Source: Drosophila miranda | Taxonomy: Eukaryota > Arthropoda > Insecta > Diptera > Drosophilidae | Assembly (NCBI RefSeq): GCF_003369915.1 | Contig: NC_046676.1 | Location: forward strand, 10,646,001-10,710,000 | DNA: 64,000 bases | Direction of reading: 5' to 3' | Shown here: in pieces, positions 1 to 10,891 of the stretch | How the letters are laid out: the number at the start of each line of letters is the position of its first letter | Position numbering within the stretch: position 1 is the stretch's first letter | Made by a program: the position numbers and the translations under genes | Notes under the pieces: generated by a model | Databases searched by the model: none | Seen by the model: only the letters and a program-made list of their open reading frames with translations | What the model was told of the DNA's origin: nothing

Positions 1-3000
1 GAATGTGAACAATCCCAACTTCTTGATCATGCAGGGCAAGATCCAGCAAGTGCTCAACATGAAGCCCAAGGAGGTAAGTACAGGCGTCTCTACCGCTCTC
101 TTCCACAAGCTGTTTTCTGTCTCTTTGCATGCAGGTGCTCTCCATGGTGGAGGAGGCCGCTGGCACCAGCCAGTATAAGACAAAGCGCGATGCCACCAAG
201 AATCTAATCGAAAAAAAGGAATCCAAAGTGCGGGAGACCAAAGCTTTGTTGGAGGAGGAGGTCTATCCCAAGCTGGTCAAGCTGCAAGAGGATCGCGCTG
301 CCCACGAGGAGTACAATAAACTCAAGCGCGAAATCGATTATCTAACCAGAATCTTCATCTCTGCGAATTACCTGAAGCTGTGCGAAAAACTGAAACTGTT
401 GGAGACTAGTGAACAAAAGATAGACGATCGCATAGCCAGTTGCCTTTCGACGCGTGACAAGAACTTGGAAGAAATGGAAGCTATTGAAATCGCTCTCAAG
501 GAGATGCAGGAGAAGATTGATGCCGAGATGGGTGGATCGATAAAGGAGCTCGAGGCCCAACTGAGTGCTAAGCGTGCCCAGGAGGCCAAAGCCTCGGGCA
601 GCCTGAAGGCAGCGCAGGGCACCGTTGAACAAGACCAGCGGATGATAAGTACGGCCGCCAAGAACATTGCCGACGACGAGCGTGCTCTCACCAAAAAGGA
701 GGCCGCCATGTCAAAGGTTCAGGGGGAATTTGAAGCTCTAAAAGAGGCAGATGCGATCGATACCAAGGCCTATGAAGCTGCCCGGCGGAAGCTCGAGGCT
801 GTCTCTCAGGGTCTGTCCACCAATGAGGATGGTCAGGCGAGCACATTGCAGGAGCAGCTAATAGGTGGGTGACTCCTATATGCAACGATTACCATCTTTG
901 CTTACCTTACCTATTCTGCTTCGCTTTTCAGTGGCTAAGGAACAGTTGAGCGAGGCACAGACCACAATCAAAATCTCGGAGATGGAGCTGCGGCACACAC
1001 GAGGTCTTTTGAAACAAAAACAGGGCGAAACGCAGACGAACGATGCTGCCTATGTGAAGGACAAGGGTCTGCACGACCAGCTTCTGGTGGAGATCCAGAG
1101 CCTTGAGCGACAACTGCAGGGCCTCAACTATGAGAGCGGGCAGTTCGAGCAGCTGCGTGAGCAGAGAAACCAGCTGCACACGCGCAAGCGTGACCTTAAG
1201 CGAGAGCTGGATCGTTGCAATGCTTCTCGCTACGATCTGCAGTACCAGGATCCAGAGCCGAACTTTGATCGCCGCAAAGTGCGTGGCATGGTGGGGAAGC
1301 TCTTTCAGGTGTCCGATATGCAAAACTCCATGGCCTTGATGACCGCAGCAGGCGGAAGTGTAAGTGCCTCATGTAGTTCTGGAGTTGGGAATTTCCTTGT
1401 GACTAATATCCGATTTTTGGCCCCCAGTTGTACAGTTATGTGACGGACGATGATGTGACCAGCAAGAAGATCCTGCAGAGGGGCAACTTGCAGCGGCGTG
1501 TCACCATGATGCCCATCAACAAGATTAATTCGCACTCGCTTAACAAGAACGTGGTGGACTATGCCCAGAGCAAGGTTGGCCCAGAGAATGTCCAGTGGGC
1601 CCTGTCCCTTGTCCAGTACGATCGCTACTACGAGCCGGTCATGAAGTTTTGCTTTGGCAGCGTTCTAGTCTGTAAAGATCTGGACGTGGCCAAGAAGGTA
1701 GGTGATAGATGGGGCATCAGCATAGCAATATAGATTCTTTCCTCACCATTCGTATTCCTTCTGCAGGTCAGCTACGATCCGCGTATAAATTGCCGTTCGG
1801 TTACATTGGAAGGCGACTTGGTGGACCCGCACGGCACTGTGTCGGGTGGTGCTGCGCCTAAGGGAGCAAACATCTTGGAGGAATTGCACTCTATCCGCGA
1901 ATTGGAAAAGAATTACAAGAAACTCGAGGTCGAGTTGCAGCGTGTGGAGCAGGAAATGGCGTATGTGCAGAGGAAGAGGCACAACGCAAGGCACAATTTA
2001 ATTCCTCTTAAATCAATCTATTTGCAGTTCCATCGAGAATCTGGCCCACTCGTACAACAAGATTAAAGAGAATCTTGATCTGCGCCAGCTCGAGCTGACC
2101 ATGTGCAAAAGCCGTCTGGCCCAGACCACATTCCAGCAGAACCAGGCCGAGATCGAGGAGATGAAGGAGAAGGTCCAGTCCTTGGAGCAGCAGAATGCAG
2201 ATTCCCGGGAAAAGCAGAAGACCTCCCAGGTCAAGATCAAGGATATCGAAGCAAAGTTGGCCGATGCCAAGGGGTATCGCGAGCGCGAGCTAAAGTCGGC
2301 CACCAATGAGGTGAAGGAGACCAAGCAGAGGGCGGAGAAGTCGAGTGCCAATTGGAAGAAGCGAGAGCAGGAGTTCGAGACACTGAAGCTAGAGATCACT
2401 GAGCTGCAGAAAACCATTGAATCATCCAAGCAGCAGCACCAGGAGATGGTCGAAAATCTCGAGAAGTTCATCGCCGATCTGGCTGCTCTGCAGGAGAAGA
2501 GCTCTAGTGCAGTGTCCGAGGTGGCGGAGCTCGAGCAGGGCATTAAAGCGCAGAAGGATAAGCTACATGCCCAGAACAAGGAGATGCGAAATTTGCAGGG
2601 GAAGAGGGAAAAGATGGAAAAGCAGAACCAGGAACTTGAGCTGCAGGTAAAGAAAAAGGAGAATGAAAAGAGCAAGTCCGGCTCTCAGACCAACGAGGCC
2701 AAGAGGCGGATTCAAGACCTAGAGGTAAAGTATCCCTGGATTCCAGAAGAAAAAAGTTCCTTTGGCGTGAAGAACACCCGCTACGACTACAGCAAGACGA
2801 ATCCCATTGAAGCTGGCAACAAGCTGGAACAGATGCAGGAGAGTAAGGATAAAATGGAGCGAACGCTTAACATGAATGCCATCGCGATTCTGACCCGAGA
2901 GCAAGAGAACTACGACGAGACACAGCGTCGCCGCAACATCGTGGCCCTCGACAAGGAGAAGATTAAGAAAATTATTGTGAAAATGGACGAAGAGGAGCAG

Positions 3001-3471
3001 GAACAGCTGAACCGCGCGGCCACCGAGGTTAACAGCAATTTCAGTAGCATTTTCAGCACTCTCCTGCCGGGTGCCGATGCCCGTCTCAATCCCGTCCTGA
3101 CCAACGGCTGTCTAACAGGCCTTGAGATCAAGGTCGGCTTCAATGGGACGTGGAAGGAGAGTCTCGGTGAATTGTCCGGTGGCCAAAAGTCTCTGGTGGC
3201 TCTATCCCTTGTCCTGGCCATGCTCAAGTTCTCGCCAGCTCCCCTCTATATATTGGACGAGGTGGACGCCGCCCTGGACATGTCGCACACGCAGAACATT
3301 GGCAGCATGTTGAAGCAGCACTTTACCAACTCTCAGTTCCTTATTGTGTCGCTCAAGGACGGCCTCTTCAATCATGCAAATGTGCTGTTCCGCACGCTTT
3401 TCGAGGAGGGCGTCTCTACCGTCTCGCGGCAGGTCAGCAGATCGGGCACCACCGGTGGCCACAAACGTTGA
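1..3471 (+). CDS. SMC2: SMC2 copy 1, condensin ATPase subunit (5' end outside window)
   Basis: SMC2 is the core ATPase subunit of condensin; it pairs with SMC4 and compacts mitotic and meiotic chromosomes. The window opens inside exon 2. By alignment with copies 2 and 3 the coding exons are 1-73, 135-864, 932-1359, 1428-1697, 1767-1960 and 2028-3471, joined by GT-AG introns of about 60-70 bp. Visible parts are the rest of the N-terminal head ([14 protein letters not shown]), a long coiled coil, the hinge with the DPHGTVSGG motif, the second coiled coil, and the C-terminal head with LSGGQ signature and [12 protein letters not shown]alker B. No frameshift or stop is seen. This copy keeps residues that I recall in human SMC2 and that copies 2 and 3 have lost: H in the hinge DPHG motif, the TQRRR segment near 2920, and FSTLLPG. 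I therefore infer it is the most ancestral-like of the three. Exons upstream of position 1 cannot be assessed. Confidence 0.93.
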
Positions 3472-4174
3472 TCTGTTTTCAGTGCTGGTTCTACTATTTC
3501 ATTCTCATTTTGAAAATTGAAATCTCATCTAAATTCACGAGAGAATTCATGTACATATACAAATAATTGAAGTACTGAAAATAAATACTATTTCACCTAT
3601 AAATTTACTAGTAAAATGAATATAATAATCTAGGAAAAATGATATTGAAGAGTCCTATGGAAACTATATATACCATATTTTTTGATCCACAATTTCGAAG
3701 ATCAAGAATGGCCTTATCCATTATTATAGCGAGAAGGCAGATTTTTTTATTTTGCCTGCCAAAATTTTATTTTGATTCAAAAATTACATTCAAACTTCCT
3801 AACGGACATTGCCAAGTGGCGCGCACATTTCCAACAGGGTCTGTGTGCGATGGCAGCACCAGCAGCAAACGTCAAACTGACTGACCGACAGAGACGAAGC
3901 GACTGACTGACTATGCGGTGCACGTGCAAAAGCGAGACGGAACGTTTGGTGAGACCGTCAAACGCACACACACGGCCATACAAATGCGTTTGTGTGCGCG
4001 ATTGAAGAGGAAGAAGCAATCCGAAGAGCAGCACAACACTACACAACAATGTTTTTGAGGGAGGTGAAAAACTGAATAAAATTGCAGAAAAATCGAATAA
4101 AACCTAAACAACGGCCGTCGCAAAACAAAATATTCAAGATTTCGAGCAAACGCAGATTCCTCCACAGGCTCACA
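3472..4174 (+). promoter_or_regulatory. SMC2 3' end and duplicated CG10209 promoter (unit 1)
   Basis: This spacer holds the SMC2 3'UTR with an AATAAA signal at 3580-3585, then the presumed promoter and 5'UTR of the neighbour gene. That part has a CACGTG E-box near 3920 and runs of GACTGACTGAC and ACACACACGG. It ends at the ATG of 4175-4177. The same layout recurs at 9147-9846 and 14822-15490, with AATAAA near 9255 and 14930. Confidence 0.5.
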
Positions 4175-4752
4175 ATGGTAATTATCCTCGCCAATTCTTC
4201 AATCTCATCCGCGTGTTAGGCGAGGAAAAAAATGTATAGACACCGCTGGCATTTGCCTCTGCCTCTGCCTCTGGCACGGACGGGACACACAGCATAGACA
4301 ACAATACAATCAAGTGATGTGATGTGATGCCTCCCCGTCAGTGTCAGTGGCAGGGCTCGCCGCCCCCCGGCATTGAGCTTAACCAGGAGGACAACGATAT
4401 TATTGACATTGTGGGGACGGAGTACTTTTACGAGGAGATGAACGGCGAGCTGAAGCCGGAGAACTTCATGTCCGGGTTCGATTATGCGCCAGAGCACCTC
4501 TGTGACGCCATTCTGACGGCGGCTGTGGGCCATGATCAGCAGCACATGCAGCACCAGAAGGATCCCCAGTCGCATGCGGTCCAGCAGTCGCAGGATCATC
4601 ATACCAACGATGGTGAGACGAGCGATGCGCCTGGCTCATCGAATGGTGGCTCGTACCAGGGAGTAGCTGTATCCCAGCTGCAGGCGCACAATGGAGCTGT
4701 CGCTGGAGGGGAGCACGGTAACGGCTCGCAGGCGCATCCGAGAGAACGCTAG
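4175..4752 (+). pseudogene. Truncated CG10209 duplicate with chimeric 141-aa ORF (unit 1)
   Basis: Compared with the intact gene at 15491-17419, this copy keeps the 5' exon (ATG at 4175-4177 followed by GTAATT) but has lost the rest of intron 1, exon 2, intron 2 and the start of exon 3. The native ATG therefore has no partner exon, and unspliced reading stops soon after. The deletion fuses an intronic ATG (4327) in frame to exon 3, giving an open frame 4327-4752. It starts MPPRQCQWQGSPPPGIE, continues with about 120 residues of CG10209 and ends in PRER from SMC2 upstream DNA. It lacks the Myb-like and BESS domains. It is probably a pseudogene fragment, but a translated new protein is possible because the frame is intact in both units. 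Confidence 0.8.
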
Positions 4753-5219
4753 TAATATTCCACGGAATGTAAACATCGTGGAATATAGAACTTGAATTCG
4801 TCAGTATATTTACGGTATATTTTTAAAATGAGACGGTATATTTTGGTATATTTCTGAGGGTTGAAATAAACTAAAACAGACCAGTGCTGCCAGAATTGGA
4901 TGATATAACAAAATACGAATTAGAAATAAATGACTCTTGTCCGATTTCTCGCTAAAAATTAACAAATATTACAATTACAAAAATAAAAAAACAGAAATTT
5001 GTTGTACTAAATTATTTTTAGCCAAAATAAGCTAAATGAACTGTTAAATAAGCTAGATTTCAAGCTATAAAAATTTCAATTATTTTTCAAGCTATTTGCT
5101 AGCCAAATCTAGCTTAAAATAAGCTAAGATGGCAACACTGAAACAGACGCCACTTCTGAATTGGCGCTAATAGAGACGCGAAGTAAAACGGAATTGAATT
5201 GTGAATAAGTTGCAGCAAT
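4741..5219 (+). promoter_or_regulatory. SMC2 upstream region (copy 2)
   Basis: A 479-bp spacer between the CG10209 fragment and the SMC2 ATG. It carries two perfect matches to the Drosophila core-promoter element known as Ohler motif 6 (KTYRGTATWTTT): GTCAGTATATTT near 4800 and TTTGGTATATTT near 4843, plus related GGTATATTT copies. A 12-bp perfect inverted repeat (TAAGCTAGATTT at 5049-5060, complement at 5105-5116) lies about 105-170 bp before the ATG. No TATA box is evident, as expected for a housekeeping promoter. The transcription start is not determined. Confidence 0.6.
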
Positions 5220-8200
5220 ATGTACGTAAAAAAGCTGGTGCTCGACGGCTTCAAATCGTACGGTCGGCGCACGGAAATCGATGGCTTCGATCCGGAGTTT
5301 ACGGCCATCACCGGTCTGAACGGCTCCGGGAAATCCAACATTTTGGACAGCATTTGCTTCGTGCTGGGCATCAGTAATCTGCAGAATGTAAGTTCCGCCA
5401 GATACATATAACACAACATTATTTAATGCGCCAGAAACAATTTAAAGGTGCGCGCCTCCGCTCTGCAAGACTTGGTGTACAAGAATGGACAGGCGGGTAT
5501 AACGAAGGCAACGGTGACCATTGTGTTCGACAACACAAATGCCCTGCAGTGTCCGACGGGGTACGAGAAGTGCCGCGAGATTTCGGTGGCCCGCCAGGTC
5601 GTTGTCGGTGGCAAGAACAAATTCATAATCAATGGCAAGATCGTGCAGAACAAGAAGGTGCAGGATTTCTTCTGTTCCATCCAATTGAATGTGAACAATC
5701 CCAACTTCTTGATCATGCAGGGCAAGATCCAGCAAGTGCTCAACATGAAGCCCAAGGAGGTAAGTACAGGCGTCTCTACCGCTCTCTTCCACAAGCTGTT
5801 TTACTGTCTCTTTGCATGCAGGTGCTCTCCATGGTGGAGGAGGCCGCTGGCACCAGCCAGTATAAGACAAAGCGCGATGCCACCAAGAATCTAATCGAAA
5901 AAAAGGAATCCAAAGTGCGGGAGACCAAAGCTTTGTTGGAGGAGGAGGTCTATCCCAAGCTGGTCAAGCTGCAAGAGGATCGCGCTGCCCACGAGGAGTA
6001 CAATAAACTCAAGCGCGAAATCGATTATCTAACCAGAATCTTCATCTCTGCGAATTACCTGAAGCTGTGCGAAAAACTGAAACTGTTGGAGACTAGTGAA
6101 CAAAAGATAGACGATCGCATAGCCAGTTGCCTTTCGACGCGTGACAAGAACTTGGAAGAAATGGAAGCTATTGAAATCGCTCTCAAGGAGATGCAGGAGA
6201 AGATTGATGCCGAGATGGGTGGATCGATAAAGGAGCTCGAGGCCCAACTGAGTGCTAAGCGTGCCCAGGAGGCCAAAGCCTCGGGCAGCCTGAAGGCAGC
6301 GCAGGGCACCGTTGAACAAGACCAGCGGATGATAAGTACGGCCGCCAAGAACATTGCCGACGACGAGCGTGCTCTCACCAAAAAGGAGGCCGCCATGTCA
6401 AAGGTTCAGGGGGAATTTGAAGCTCTAAAAGAGGCAGATGCGATCGATACCAAGGCCTATGAAGCTGCCCGGCGGAAGCTCGAGGCTGTCTCTCAGGGTC
6501 TGTCCACCAATGAGGATGGTCAGGCGAGCACATTGCAGGAGCAGCTAATAGGTGGGTGACTCCTATATGCAACGATTACCATCTTTGCTTACCTTACCTA
6601 TTCTGCTTCGCTTTTCAGTGGCTAAGGAACAGTTGAGCGAGGCACAGACCACAATCAAAATCTCGGAGATGGAGCTGCGGCACACACGAGGTCTTTTGAA
6701 ACAAAAACAGGGCGAAACGCAGACGAACGATGCTGCCTATGTGAAGGACAAGGGTCTGCACGACCAGCTTCTGGTGGAGATCCAGAGCCTTGAGCGACAA
6801 CTGCAGGGCCTCAACTATGAGAGCGGGCAGTTCGAGCAGCTGCGGGAGCAGAGAAACCAGCTGCACACGCGCAAGCGTGACCTTAAGCGAGAGCTGGATC
6901 GTTGCAATGCCTCTCGCTACGATCTGCAGTACCAGGATCCAGAGCCGAACTTTGATCGCCGCAAAGTGCGTGGCATGGTGGGGAAGCTCTTTCAGGTGTC
7001 CGATATGCAAAACTCCATGGCCTTGATGACCGCAGCAGGCGGAAGTGTAAGTGCCTCATGTAGTTCTGGAGTTGGCAATTTCCTTGTGACTAATATCCGA
7101 TTTTTGGCCCCCAGTTGTACAGTTATGTGACGGACGATGATGTGACCAGCAAGAAGATCCTGCAGAGGGGCAACTTGCAGCGGCGTGTCACCATGATGCC
7201 CATCAACAAGATTAATTCGCACTCGCTTAACAAGAACGTGGTGGACTATGCCCAGAGCAAGGTTGGCCCAGAGAATGTCCAGTGGGCCCTGTCCCTTGTC
7301 CAGTACGATCGCTACTACGAGCCGGTCATGAAGTTTTGCTTTGGCAGCGTTCTAGTCTGTAAAGATCTGGACGTGGCCAAGAAGGTAGGTGATAGATGGG
7401 GCATCAGCATAGCAATATAGATTCTTTCCTCACCATTCGTATTCCTTCTGCAGGTCAGCTACGATCCGCGTATAAATTGCCGTTCGGTTACATTGGAAGG
7501 CGACTTGGTGGACCCGGACGGCACTGTGTCGGGTGGTGCTGCGCCTAAGGGAGCAAACATCTTGGAGGAATTGCACTCTATCCGCGAATTGAAAAAGAAT
7601 TACAAGAAACTCGAGGTCGAGTTGCAGCGTGTGGAGCAGGAAATGGCGTATGTGCAGAGGAAGAGGCACAACGCAAGGCACAATTTAATTCCTCTTAAAT
7701 CAATCTATTTGCAGTTCCATCGAGAATCTGGCCCACTCGTACAACAAGATTAAAGAGAATCTTGATCTGCGCCAGCTCGAGCTGACCATGTGCAAAAGCC
7801 GTCTGGCCCAGACCACATTCCAGCAGAACCAGGCCGAGATCGAGGAGATGAAGGAGAAGGTCCAGTCCTTGGAGCAGCAGAATGCAGATTCCCGGGAAAA
7901 GCAGAAGACCTCCCAGGTCAAGATCAAGGATATCGAAGCAAAGTTGGCCGATGCCAAGGGGTATCGCGAGCGCGAGCTAAAGTCGGCCACCAATGAGGTG
8001 AAGGAGACCAAGCAGAGGGCGGAGAAGTCGAGTGCCAATTGGAAGAAGCGAGAGCAGGAGTTCGAGACACTGAAGCTAGAGATCACTGAGCTGCAGAAAA
8101 CCATTGAATCATCCAAGCAGCAGCACCAGGAGATGGTCGAAAATCTCGAGAAGTTCATCGCCGATCTGGCTGCTCTGCAGGAGAAGATCTCTAGTGCAGT

Positions 8201-9146
8201 GTCCGAGGTGGCGGAGCTCGAGCAGGGCATTGAAGCGCAGAAGGATAAGCTACATGCCCAGAACAAGGAGATGCGAAATTTGCAGGTGAAGAGGGAAAAG
8301 ATGGAAAAGCAGAACCAGGAACTTGAGCTGCAGGTAAAGAAAAAGGAGAATGAAAAGAGCAAGTCCGGCTCTCAGACCAACGAGGCCAAGAGGCGGATTC
8401 AAGACCTAGAGGTAAAGTATCCCTGGATTCCAGAGGAAAAAAGTTCCTTTGGCGTGAAGAACACCCGCTACGACTACAGCAAGACGAATCCCATTGAAGC
8501 TGGCAACAAGCTGGAACAGATGCAGGAGAGTAAGGATAAAATGGAGCGAACGCTTAACATGAATGCCATCGCGATTCTGACCCGAGAGCAAGAGAACTAC
8601 GACGAGAACTGCAACATCGTGGCCCTCGACAAGGAGATTAAGAAAATTATTGTGAAAATGGACGAAGAGGAGCAGGAACAGCTGAACCGCGCGGCCACCG
8701 AGGTTAACAGCAATTTCAGTAGCATTTTCAGCGCTCTCCTGCCGGGTGCCGATGCCCGTCTCAATCCCGTCCTGACCAACGGCTGTCTAACAGGCCTTGA
8801 GATCAAGGTCGGCTTCAATGGGACGTGGAAGGAGAGTCTCGGTGAATTGTCCGGTGGCCAAAAGTCTCTGGTGGCTCTATCCCTTGTCCTGGCCATGCTC
8901 AAGTTCTCGCCAGCTCCCCTCTATATATTGGACGAGGTGGACGCCGCCCTGGACATGTCGCACACGCAGAACATTGGCAGCATGTTGAAGCAGCACTTTA
9001 CCAACTCCCAGTTCCTTATTGTGTCGCTCAAGGACGGCCTCTTCAATCATGCAAATGTGCTGTTCCGCACGCTTTTCGAGGAGGGCGTCTCTACCGTCTC
9101 GCGGCAGGTCAGCAGATCGGGCACCACCGGTGGCCACAAACGTTGA
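5220..9146 (+). CDS. SMC2: SMC2 copy 2, condensin ATPase subunit, complete
   Basis: This is a complete seven-exon gene: 5220-5387, 5448-5759, 5822-6551, 6619-7046, 7115-7384, 7454-7647 and 7715-9146. All junctions are GT-AG and all phases agree, giving 1177 aa, close to the ~1.2 kb-residue size of animal SMC2. Walker A GLNGSGKS is at residues 32-39, the hinge motif DPDGTVSGG in exon 6, the ABC signature LSGGQ at 1079-1083 and Walker B LYILDE at 1103-1108. The last intron (7648-7714) is in frame and easily missed; splicing it restores the family sequence [11 protein letters not shown]. Relative to copy 1 it lacks three codons near 8607 (shared with copy 3) and one further Lys codon near 8635, inside the coiled coil just before the C-terminal head. 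Introns are nearly identical to those of the other copies, pointing to recent duplication or gene conversion. The start is the first ATG, and [15 protein letters not shown] matches the family N-terminus. Catalytic motifs are intact, so it is probably functional. Confidence 0.95.
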
Positions 9147-9846
9147 TCTGTTTTCAGTGCTGGTTCTACTATTTCATTCTCATTTTGAAAATTGAAATCT
9201 CATCTAAATTCACGAGAGAATTCATGTACATATACAAATAATTGAAGTACTGAAAATAAATACTATTTCACCTATAAATTTACTAGTAAAATGAATATAA
9301 TAATCTAGGAAAAATGATATTGAAGAGTCCTATGGAAACTATATATACCATATTTTTTGATCCACAATTTCGAAGATCAAGAATGGCCTTATCCATTATT
9401 ATAGCGAGAAGGCAGATTTTTTTATTTTGCCTGCCAAAATTTTATTTTGATTCAAAAATTACATTCAAACTTCCTAACGGACATTGCCAAGTGGCGCGCA
9501 CATTTCCAACAGGGTCTGTGTGCGATGGCAGCACCAGCAGCAAACGTCAAACTGACTGACCGACAGAGACGAAGCGACTGACTGACTATGCGGTGCACGT
9601 GCAAAAGCGAGACGGAACGTTTGGTGAGACCGTCAAACGCACACACACGGCCATACAAATGCGTTTGTGTGCGCGATTGAAGAGGAAGAAGCAATCCGAA
9701 GAGCAGCACAACACTACACAACGTTTTTGAGGGAGGTGAAAAACTGAATAAAATTTCAGAAAAATCGAATAAAACCTAAACAACGGCCGTCGCAAAACAA
9801 AATATTCAAGATTTCGAGCAAACGCAGATTCCTCCACAGGCTCACA

Positions 9847-10424
9847 ATGGTAATTATCCTCGCCAATTCTTCAATCTCATCCGCGTGTTAGGCGAGGAAA
9901 AAAATGTATAGACACCGCTGGCATTTGCCTCTGCCTCTGCCTCTGGCACGGACGGGACACACAGCATAGACAACAATACAATCAAGTGATGTGATGTGAT
10001 GCCTCCCCGTCAGTGTCAGTGGCAGGGCTCGCCGCCCCCCGGCATTGAGCTTAACCAGGAGGACAACGATATTATTGACATTGTGGGGACGGAGTACTTT
10101 TACGAGGAGATGAACGGCGAGCTGAAGCCGGAGAACTTCATGTCCGGGTTCGATTATGCGCCAGAGCACCTCTGTGACGCCATTCTGACGGCGGCTGTGG
10201 GCCATGATCAGCAGCACATGCAGCACCAGAAGGATCCCCAGTCGCATGCGGTCCAGCAGTCGCAGGATCATCATACCAACGATGGTGAGACGAGCGATGC
10301 GCCTGGCTCATCGAATGGTGGCTCGTACCAGGGAGTAGCTGTATCCCAGCTGCAGGCGCACAATGGAGCTGGCGCTGGAGGGGAGCACGGTAACGGCTCG
10401 CAGGCGCATCCGAGAGAACGCTAG
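9847..10424 (+). pseudogene. Truncated CG10209 duplicate with chimeric 141-aa ORF (unit 2)
   Basis: Same structure as the unit 1 copy, with the isolated start exon at 9847-9849 and the chimeric frame at 9999-10424. The protein differs from unit 1 at one visible residue (GAGAGG here, GAVAGG in unit 1); the version here matches the intact gene. Both truncation breakpoints are identical to those of unit 1, so the deletion predates the separation of units 1 and 2. Confidence 0.8.
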
Positions 10425-10891
10425 TAATATTCCACGGAATGTAAACATCGTGGAATATAGAACTTGAATTCGTCAGTATATTTACGGTATATTTTTAAAA
10501 TGAGACGGTATATTTTGGTATATTTCTGAGGGTTGAAATAAACTAAAACAGACCAGTGCTGCCAGAATTGGATGATATAACAAAATACGAATTAGAAATA
10601 TATGACTCTTGTCCGATTTCTCGCTAAAAATTAACAAATATTACAATTACAAAAATAAAAAAACAGAAATTTGTTGTACTAAATTATTTTTAGCCAAAAT
10701 AAGCTAAATGAACTGTTAAATAAGCTAGATTTCAAGCTATAAGAATTTCAATTATTTTTCAAGCTATTTGCTAGCCAAATCTAGCTTAAAATAAGCTAAG
10801 ATGGCAACACTGAAACAGACGCCACTTCTGAATTGGCGCTAATAGAGACGCGAAGTAAAACGGAATTGAATTGTGAATAAGTTGCAGCAAT
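10413..10891 (+). promoter_or_regulatory. SMC2 upstream region (copy 3)
   Basis: Near-identical duplicate of 4741-5219. It retains both motif-6 matches and the 12-bp inverted repeat (10721-10732 and 10777-10788). Only a few substitutions are visible (near 10600 and 10743), so copies 2 and 3 are likely driven in the same way. Confidence 0.6.

Larger units (their letters stand above)
1..4740 (+). repeat. Tandem unit 1 (truncated by window edge)
   Basis: First visible unit of a direct tandem array. It aligns with 5687-10412 at near identity through exons, introns and the SMC2/CG10209 intergenic DNA. Its right border is a sharp breakpoint at 4740/4741, inside CG10209 exon 3 sequence (…GCGCATCCG), followed at once by SMC2 upstream DNA (AGAGAACGC…). 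The left part lies outside the window. Confidence 0.9.
4741..10412 (+). repeat. Tandem unit 2, complete 5672-bp unit
   Basis: A full amplification unit of 5672 bp: about 480 bp of SMC2 upstream DNA, SMC2, the SMC2-CG10209 spacer, the CG10209 promoter and start codon, and part of CG10209 exon 3. The spacing to unit 3 is a constant 5672 bp across all landmarks up to the one-codon indel near 8635. The spacing to unit 1 is 5686-5687 bp over the 5' part of SMC2, changing with small indels. It shares with unit 1 a 445-bp internal deletion relative to unit 3 (15669-16113). Confidence 0.93.

Noticed and set aside
2013..2675. 220-codon minus-strand ORF, rich in Ser, Phe and Cys
   Set aside because: It is an antisense reading of the SMC2 coiled coil and recurs in each copy only because SMC2 does.
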